From the NCBI GenBank assembly GCA_022600335.1, contig JAHZKN010000024.1, positions 1 through 7,919 of the forward strand: 7,919 bases of DNA. The letters are read 5' to 3'. Position 1 is the first letter of the stretch. Each line of letters opens with the position of its first letter. The notes under the pieces were generated by a model. It worked only from the letters and a program-made list of their open reading frames with translations. It made no database searches and had not been told where the DNA came from. This stretch comes from Alphaproteobacteria bacterium (GTDB taxonomy: Bacteria; Pseudomonadota; Alphaproteobacteria; Rhizobiales; Hyphomicrobiaceae). Both the position numbers and the translations under genes were made by a program. This document shows positions 1 to 3,930 of this stretch, one piece after another.

Positions 1-46
1 ATGGGAATTACTTAACGTTCGCTGACCTTTTTCAGGCCGCAAGAAT

Positions 47-63
47 GGACAATTCGGACAATT
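47..63. repeat. tandem 9-bp direct repeat upstream of the YdcH-family gene
   Basis: GGACAATTC at 47-55 is followed directly by GGACAATTT at 56-64, so the octamer GGACAATT occurs twice with a 9-base period. It lies about 45-60 bases before the start codon at 108. It could be part of an operator or promoter, but two copies are also possible by chance and I see no convincing -35/-10 pair next to it. Confidence 0.3.
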
Positions 64-95
64 TCTGCGACCATATTCGCGCTTTCAACTTTCAT

Positions 96-103
96 AAGGA
101 GGT
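96..103 (+). promoter_or_regulatory. strong ribosome binding site fixing the start at 108
   Basis: AAGGAGGT at 96-103 is a near-perfect Shine-Dalgarno sequence, four bases before the ATG at 108. The same reading frame is open to the left edge and contains an earlier ATG at 45, but that one has no such site and would add residues unlike the family. The binding site therefore decides the start. Confidence 0.85.
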
Positions 104-107
104 CACG

Positions 108-284
108 ATGGCGTTATCTGGACATCTCCAGGAGCTTTCGCAGCGACACCGCGCTCTAGAGCGGCAGATCGAGGAGGAGATGGCAAGACCGGGTTCTGAT
201 GACCTTGAAATTCGGCGGATGAAACAGGAAAAATTAAAAATAAAAGATGAGATTACGCGTCTGGAATCAGAGACGCGACATTAG
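108..284 (+). CDS. YdcH-family (DUF465) small coiled-coil protein
   Basis: This encodes a 58-residue, highly charged, entirely helical-looking protein. It shows the DUF465/YdcH pattern: an N-terminal HLQELSQRHRALERQIEEE segment (about residues 6-24), a short PGSDD break (about 29-33), then a second helix with the characteristic KQEKLKIKDEITRLE segment (about 40-54). The two amphipathic helices would form a short coiled-coil hairpin. The family is common in Proteobacteria and its molecular role is not established. The start is fixed by the AAGGAGGT site at 96-103. The gene appears monocistronic, because a good intrinsic terminator follows within about 15 bases of the stop codon. A CGCGTCT/AGACGCG inverted repeat (256-262 and 271-277) lies in the last codons and may add to the 3' structure. 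Family assignment is confident; function is unknown. Confidence 0.88.
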   Translation: MALSGHLQELSQRHRALERQIEEEMARPGSDDLEIRRMKQEKLKIKDEITRLESETRH

Positions 285-299
285 ATCAAGCGATAGCGA

Positions 300-330
300 G
301 GCGGGTGCGTGCACCCGCCAATTTTATTTG
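300..330 (+). terminator. intrinsic terminator after the YdcH-family gene
   Basis: GGCGGGTGC (300-308) and GCACCCGCC (311-319) form a very stable GC hairpin with a tiny loop. It is followed on the + strand by AATTTTATTTG, a T-rich tract. It sits just after the stop at 284. Read on the other strand there is no T tract, so it serves the + transcript best. Confidence 0.8.
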
Positions 331-349
331 TCACAGCCGTTGGCTGTGA
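331..349. other. second hairpin in the gap before the acyl-CoA synthetase 3' end
   Basis: TCACAGCC (331-338) and GGCTGTGA (342-349) form an 8-bp stem with a 3-base loop. No T tract follows on either strand, so it is not a standard intrinsic terminator. It could protect the 3' end of the leftward acyl-CoA synthetase transcript or back up the preceding terminator. The remaining bases 350-476 hold no gene I can support, only GT/GC-rich sequence that gives a Cys-rich short frame (see findings). Confidence 0.4.
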
Positions 350-476
350 TTGCATGAATGCTTGTTATGGCGTGTTTGGCCGTCGGTGCATGGCCCGCCA
401 GTGTGCGTGTGTGCGCTGCTGTTCGTGCTGTATAAATTGCGCACGGTGTCGGGCACATGCGAAGTGTTGTGCGGGT

Positions 477-2105
477 TTAAATTTCTTTGACCTTTTCCCG
501 CAATTTGAACTTCTGAATTTTGCCGGTTGAGGTCTTTGGCACTTCTGTGAAGACCACACATCGCGGCGCTTTGTAGTGGGCGAGATTGTCGCGACACCAG
601 GAGATAATTTCGTCTTCAGTCGCATTGGCCTCAGGTTTCAACTCGACAAAGGCGCACGGTGTTTCGCCCCATTTATCATCTGGCTTGGCAACGACTGCGC
701 AGGCGGAGACAGAGGGGTGCTTATAAAGCACGTCTTCGACCTCAATCGATGAAATATTCTCACCACCTGAGATGATTATGTCTTTCGAGCGGTCTTTCAG
801 CTGCACATAGCCGTCTGGGTATAAAACACCAAGATCGCCAGAATGGAACCAGCCGCCAGCGAAGGCGCTATCGGTCGCTTTTGGGTTCTTGAGATACCCC
901 TTCATAACGATATTACCCCGGAACATGACCTCACCCATGGTTTCGCCATCGGCTTTGACCGGTGTCATCGTACTCGAGTCCATGACGGTTAGGTCTTCAA
1001 GCGCCACGTAGCGAACGCCCTGCCGTGCCCGCTTGGCGACTCGATCCTCATCAGAAAGCGTATCCCAGTCTGGATTCCACTCGTTGATTACTGCCGGACC
1101 ATAGGTTTCCGTCAAGCCATACAAATGGGTCAGGTCAAAGCCCGCCTCTGTCATGCGTTTGAGCACCGATTGCGGCGGCGGGGCGGCCGCATGATTGAAT
1201 GCCACGCGATGGGGAATGTCTCGCTTGTCGCTTCCAGGAGCATCAAGCAGCGTCGCCATGACGACAGGTGCTCCTGAAAGATGGGTGACCTTATGCGTGA
1301 CAATAGCGTCGTAGATGGCTTTGGCGCGCACCCAACGCAGACAAACGTGCGTGCCTGCGACGACAGACAGTGACCACGGGAAACACCAACCATTGCAATG
1401 AAACATTGGCAGCGTCCACAGATAGACGGGGTGCTGGCCCATGCCGGTTGCAACGGTGTTGGAATAGCACATCAGCGCCGCGCCGCGATGGTGATAGACG
1501 ACACCTTTCGGGTTTCCTGTCGTGCCTGACGTGTAGTTGAGGGAAATGGACTCCCACTCGTTTTCAGGCGTGCGCCAGGTAAATTCAGGATCTCCACCGG
1601 CGACAAATTCTTCATAGTCGAGGAATGACAATGGCTCATTGTCTTGTGGGAACTCTTTGTCATCATAGTCGATGACTAACGGTTTTGTTTTAGCGATCTC
1701 CAACGCCTGTTTGATCACCGGCGCAAATTCTCGATCAACAATCAAAACCTTGGAACAAGCATGATCGATTTGAAATGCGATGATGGCTGCATCGAGCCTG
1801 GTATTGATCGAATGCAATATGGCACCCGTCATTGGTACGCCGTAGTGGGCTTCCAGCATGGCGGGCGTATTAGGCAGCATGACTGACACGGCATCGCCCG
1901 GACCAATAAATCGGCTCGCCAATTGCGACGCCAACTGGCGACACCGGCGATAGAATGTCTGATAGTCCAAACGCGTTTGACCGTGAATCACAGCTGTGTG
2001 TTTGGGAAACACACCGGCTGCTCGCGATAGCAACGTTAGCGGCGTCAACGGCTGATAGTTGGCAGGGTTGGGTGCCAGATTTTGTTCAAAAGGGTTTTGC
2101 GTCAT
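477..2105 (-). CDS. acyl-CoA synthetase (AMP-forming), DmdB/AlkK-like
   Basis: This 542-residue cytosolic ANL-superfamily ligase would activate a carboxylic acid with ATP to an acyl-adenylate and then form the CoA thioester. Visible core motifs are the phosphate-binding loop YTSGTTGNPKG (191-201), YGLTETYGP (329-337), GWFHSGDLG (418-426), the hinge KDRSKDIIISGGENIS (437-452) and the C-terminal PKTSTGKIQK (523-532), whose Lys529 is the expected adenylation lysine. Length and the motif HYGVPMTGAILHSINTRLD match the alphaproteobacterial group containing 3-methylmercaptopropionyl-CoA ligase DmdB and medium-chain acyl-CoA ligases such as AlkK. No dmdA, dmdC, dmdD or other beta-oxidation gene is in the window, so the substrate (short/medium fatty acid or methylmercaptopropionate) is undetermined. 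The ATG at 2105 fits family N-termini, yet the bases just before it on the coding strand are CTCCTG, not a Shine-Dalgarno site, so initiation may be weak. The gene is transcribed leftwards, divergent from the 2324 small gene. Confidence 0.95.
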   Translation of the reverse strand: MTQNPFEQNLAPNPANYQPLTPLTLLSRAAGVFPKHTAVIHGQTRLDYQTFYRRCRQLASQLASRFIGPGDAVSVMLPNTPAMLEAHYGVPMTGAILHSINTRLDAAIIAFQIDHACSKVLIVDREFAPVIKQALEIAKTKPLVIDYDDKEFPQDNEPLSFLDYEEFVAGGDPEFTWRTPENEWESISLNYTSGTTGNPKGVVYHHRGAALMCYSNTVATGMGQHPVYLWTLPMFHCNGWCFPWSLSVVAGTHVCLRWVRAKAIYDAIVTHKVTHLSGAPVVMATLLDAPGSDKRDIPHRVAFNHAAAPPPQSVLKRMTEAGFDLTHLYGLTETYGPAVINEWNPDWDTLSDEDRVAKRARQGVRYVALEDLTVMDSSTMTPVKADGETMGEVMFRGNIVMKGYLKNPKATDSAFAGGWFHSGDLGVLYPDGYVQLKDRSKDIIISGGENISSIEVEDVLYKHPSVSACAVVAKPDDKWGETPCAFVELKPEANATEDEIISWCRDNLAHYKAPRCVVFTEVPKTSTGKIQKFKLREKVKEI

Positions 2106-2164
2106 CAGGAGTTTTTACTGCTGTGGTTGGGTTCGTCCGTGCCGAATGCTGTGGGACGCTAACG

Positions 2165-2189
2165 AATTGTTGCAAAATGGGCAATTGCC
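2165..2189. promoter_or_regulatory. palindromic candidate operator upstream of the acyl-CoA synthetase
   Basis: A perfect 10-bp palindrome GGCAATTGCC (2180-2189) lies 75-84 bases before the synthetase start codon. Overlapping it is a wider inverted repeat: AATTG (2165-2169) with CAATT (2182-2186), and TTGC (2170-2173) with GCAA (2181-2184). It sits between two divergent genes and has the size of a site for a dimeric regulator. Fatty-acid genes are often controlled by TetR- or GntR-type repressors, but no regulator gene is present, so the link is inferred only. Confidence 0.28.
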
Positions 2190-2214
2190 AGCCGCCTTGC
2201 GGGTGTCCGTTGTC

Positions 2215-2241
2215 TTGTCAGGGTGTGGATGTCGGCATAAT
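2215..2241 (+). promoter_or_regulatory. candidate sigma70-type promoter for the small membrane-protein gene
   Basis: TTGTCA (2215-2220) and CATAAT (2236-2241) each match five of six consensus bases of the -35 and -10 hexamers. The spacer is 15 bases, shorter than optimal. A transcript from about 2248 would have a leader of about 75 bases before the GTG at 2324. Confidence 0.33.
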
Positions 2242-2323
2242 CTGCTCATGCGCCTCCGGGATGCTTTTCTGGCCAGCCCAATGCCAGGTTCATTCTTACC
2301 CCACGCAACGAGAGGAGGGGGTT

Positions 2324-2416
2324 GTGGCACAATCAAAGTTTGAAAGCTTAGCGCTCTGGATCCTGTTCATGCTGCTTCTAGCTGTGCTGTGGTCGCTGGA
2401 ATTTGCACTGCGTTAA
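2324..2416 (+). CDS. probable 30-residue single-span membrane protein
   Basis: A GTG start at 2324 is preceded by AGAGGAGGGGG (2311-2321), giving an AGGAGG core with a five-base spacer. This is one of the two best ribosome binding sites in the window. The product is 30 residues: a short polar start MAQSKFES, a continuous hydrophobic stretch from about residue 9 to 25 (core LWILFMLLLAVLW), then SLEFALR and a TAA stop. That is the layout of a one-helix inner-membrane small protein, with Lys5 before and Arg30 after the helix. I recognise no family. It lies alone in the gap between the divergent acyl-CoA synthetase and DUF4170, with a possible promoter at 2215-2241. Most annotation pipelines would miss it because of its size. 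Codons upstream in the same frame lie antisense to the synthetase and are not part of it. Support is the binding site plus the helix; conservation has not been tested. Confidence 0.55.
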   Translation: MAQSKFESLALWILFMLLLAVLWSLEFALR

Positions 2417-2707
2417 TCAGGTTGTGGACGACAACGGGATGGGGAGACATTTGCGATTCTCTCCTAGTCCCTCATTGCGAAGTTGTCAGTTTGCACTTTG
2501 ACGCTGTTGCGAACCTGCAATCTGGACCACAAAGCCTGGGCCAGATGCGTGGACTTGCCCAAAAGTCGAAAGCTGCGCTAGATCAGCTAGCGGCGAGCCG
2601 GATTCGGCGTCTCAATGAAAATCTGCTTGTTCTCCGCAACCTGAGGCCGGAGACAGTGTCGCTTTAGCGCAATGGATAGTCACACCTAACGAAAGGCAAA
2701 ACAGGAC
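2417..2707. other. stretch without a supported gene, upstream of DUF4170
   Basis: These 291 bases follow the small membrane-protein gene and lead into DUF4170. They contain hairpin-forming sequence at 2421-2471 and a 40-codon frame from the ATG at 2545 (to 2667) that lacks a ribosome binding site. No tRNA-like T-loop or known RNA core was seen. It is most likely leader and spacer sequence for the DUF4170 gene. Confidence 0.5.
2421..2471. other. two adjacent hairpins after the small gene
   Basis: GTTGT (2421-2425) pairs with ACAAC (2431-2435). Directly after, GGGGAGA (2441-2447) can pair with TCTCTCC (2458-2464) through seven pairs including one G-U, extended by GGGA (2436-2439) with TCCC (2468-2471) across a small internal loop. 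The structure begins four bases after the TAA at 2416. No T tract follows, so it could be an attenuator, a transcript-stabilising 3' structure or part of a leader for DUF4170. Its function is unknown. Confidence 0.3.
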
Positions 2708-2968
2708 ATGAGCCCAGTCGTTCAACGAGAAAACAAGCAGTTGCTCCATATGGTATTCGGGGGTGAGCTGAGCGAACTTGAGGATGTTGAATTTCGCGAT
2801 CTTGGCGCGCTCGATATTGTTGGAGTTTACCCCAACTATGATGAAGCCTATGCGGCCTGGAAGTCAGCCGCTCAACGCACAGTCGATAACGCTCTGATGC
2901 GCTATTTCATTGTTCATATCCACCGGCTTCTTGACCCAGCGGATGTCGCCCCACAGGCGAGCAGCTAA
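2708..2968 (+). CDS. DUF4170 family protein
   Basis: This encodes an 86-residue soluble protein matching the DUF4170 pattern: QLLHMVFGGEL (11-21), a LDIVGVYPNYDEAYAAWKSAAQ segment (35-56), TVDNALMRYFIVHIHRLLDP (58-77) and a short variable tail. The family is small, essentially alphaproteobacterial, and of unknown biochemical role. It is recurrently found beside the DUF374-waaA-lpxK genes, which suggests, without proving, a connection to lipopolysaccharide or envelope work. The ATG at 2708 has only a modest upstream site (AGGA at 2703-2706, very close, or GAAAGG further up), so translation may be moderate. It is followed after 34 bases by the convergent phosphatase gene. That gap has a weak AACAAT/ATTGTT inverted repeat (2968-2973 and 2994-2999) but no clear terminator. 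Confidence 0.9.
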   Translation: MSPVVQRENKQLLHMVFGGELSELEDVEFRDLGALDIVGVYPNYDEAYAAWKSAAQRTVDNALMRYFIVHIHRLLDPADVAPQASS

Positions 2969-3002
2969 ACAATCAAACGTTGGTGAGCATGTAATTGTTC
3001 CA

Positions 3003-3782
3003 CTATTCACGTGACAGCACGTCATCGACAATGCGATTGGCCCAGCCTTTCGACCTGAAGCTAGCCTGCACCTCATCTGGGTCATAACGAGTTTCGACCC
3101 AATCAAAAAATGCCATTGGTTGGTCTGCGGTCTCCGTGAGGTAGCGTTCAAAAAAGTAACTGAGGACGCCAGGATTGGCGTGCCGGATATGGCCGAAGCG
3201 CAGGGATAGTTGATTGCGCGCCTGCTCAATCGGCATTCCCTTTATTAAGTGCAAATAGAGTGCGCTCATCAGACCGACGCGATCCGCACCTGACTTGCAA
3301 TGCATAAGTGCGGGATATGAAATGCTTTCAAATAAATCGCGTATCCGTCGCAGCTCTTGTTTTGTCGGTGCGGCACGCGACCGGACTTCGAAATCCACCA
3401 TTTCGATCCCGTTGCGTCGACACGCATCACGTTCAATCCGGTAGGCAGACGATGTGTGCACACCACGAAGATTGACAATGGTACGCACACCTTGTTTTGC
3501 AAGAGCGGTAATGTGGTGCGGTAAAGGTTGGGCGGATCGCCAGATATTCGGCGCGACCCGGTGCCGGTTTGGGTATACAAGGCGAAGCGCGCCGATATCT
3601 AAAAAAAGCATCTGGGCGTATCGAAATGGTGGCCCCAATGTGCGCTGTATCGGAGCCGGTAAGTGGTCGCCAATCCGCGCTCCGAGCACCGAGGTGGCCT
3701 GGCGAACTCCGCGCTTTGCTTGTTTATAAGTGCGCCGCACTTTACCGGTAGAGTTGGGCATCGGGTATTTGAATCGACTCAA
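3003..3782 (-). CDS. PTP/dual-specificity-like phosphatase
   Basis: This 259-residue protein has the cysteine phosphatase signature HCKSGADR (161-168): Cys162 is the expected nucleophile and Arg168 the phosphate-binding arginine of the CX5R loop. Other family-typical segments are YPNRHRVAPNIWRSAQP (70-86), GVRTIVNLRG (98-107) and QLSLRFGHIRHANPGVL (191-207). Residues 1-55 are rich in basic residues, and a short hydrophobic stretch (about 56-69) follows; no clear signal peptide is seen. Proteins of this kind are often annotated as tyrosine phosphatases in alphaproteobacteria, but the substrate is unknown and could be a protein, a lipid or a sugar phosphate. The start is a TTG at 3782 with AGGA about nine bases upstream; an in-frame stop lies further up, so the alternative is the ATG at codon 8 (3761), which lacks a binding site. 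The gene is divergent from the DUF374-WaaA gene and occupies the place where a cysQ-type phosphatase is often found. Confidence 0.9.
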   Translation of the reverse strand: MSRFKYPMPNSTGKVRRTYKQAKRGVRQATSVLGARIGDHLPAPIQRTLGPPFRYAQMLFLDIGALRLVYPNRHRVAPNIWRSAQPLPHHITALAKQGVRTIVNLRGVHTSSAYRIERDACRRNGIEMVDFEVRSRAAPTKQELRRIRDLFESISYPALMHCKSGADRVGLMSALYLHLIKGMPIEQARNQLSLRFGHIRHANPGVLSYFFERYLTETADQPMAFFDWVETRYDPDEVQASFRSKGWANRIVDDVLSRE

Positions 3783-3930
3783 GTGAGTGTGTCCTGCGAC
3801 GAACGAGTCTGCAGTGGCGATTTAATGGCCAGGCGGTTCGCAGGCCCGTTTGCAACGGTTAGATATTCGCTATAGGAAGCTCCGGCAAGCGGTTCCCTTG
3901 ACTTTCTCTTGCGAAAGCAGGGGCATTCGA
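3783..3930. promoter_or_regulatory. divergent intergenic region (phosphatase / DUF374-WaaA)
   Basis: These 148 bases must hold the promoters for the leftward phosphatase and the rightward lipid A operon. A weak rightward candidate is TTGCAA (3850-3855) with TATAGG (3871-3876) and a 15-base spacer. TTGACT (3898-3903) is a better -35 but has no -10 at the right distance before the start codon. AGGGG at 3919-3923, seven bases before the ATG at 3931, is the ribosome binding site that selects that start. No operator-like palindrome was seen. Confidence 0.35.

Noticed and set aside
1955..2323. Upstream part of a 153-codon + strand open frame that ends with the small membrane protein
   Set aside because: It starts antisense inside the acyl-CoA synthetase, has no binding site and shows Cys-rich, non-family composition. 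Only the last 30 codons, from the GTG at 2324, have initiation signals.
2545..2667. 40-codon frame whose end (LNENLLVLRNLRPETVSL) loosely recalls the helix before the RGYA motif of XseA
   Set aside because: The resemblance is confined to generic helix residues, the RGYA motif is missing, there is no ribosome binding site, and the real xseA is at the other end of the window. Not enough for a gene or pseudogene call.
3850..3930. Extending the fusion gene to a TTG at 3850
   Set aside because: There is no ribosome binding site there, the added residues do not look like DUF374, and ATG 3931 has AGGGG at a proper distance.
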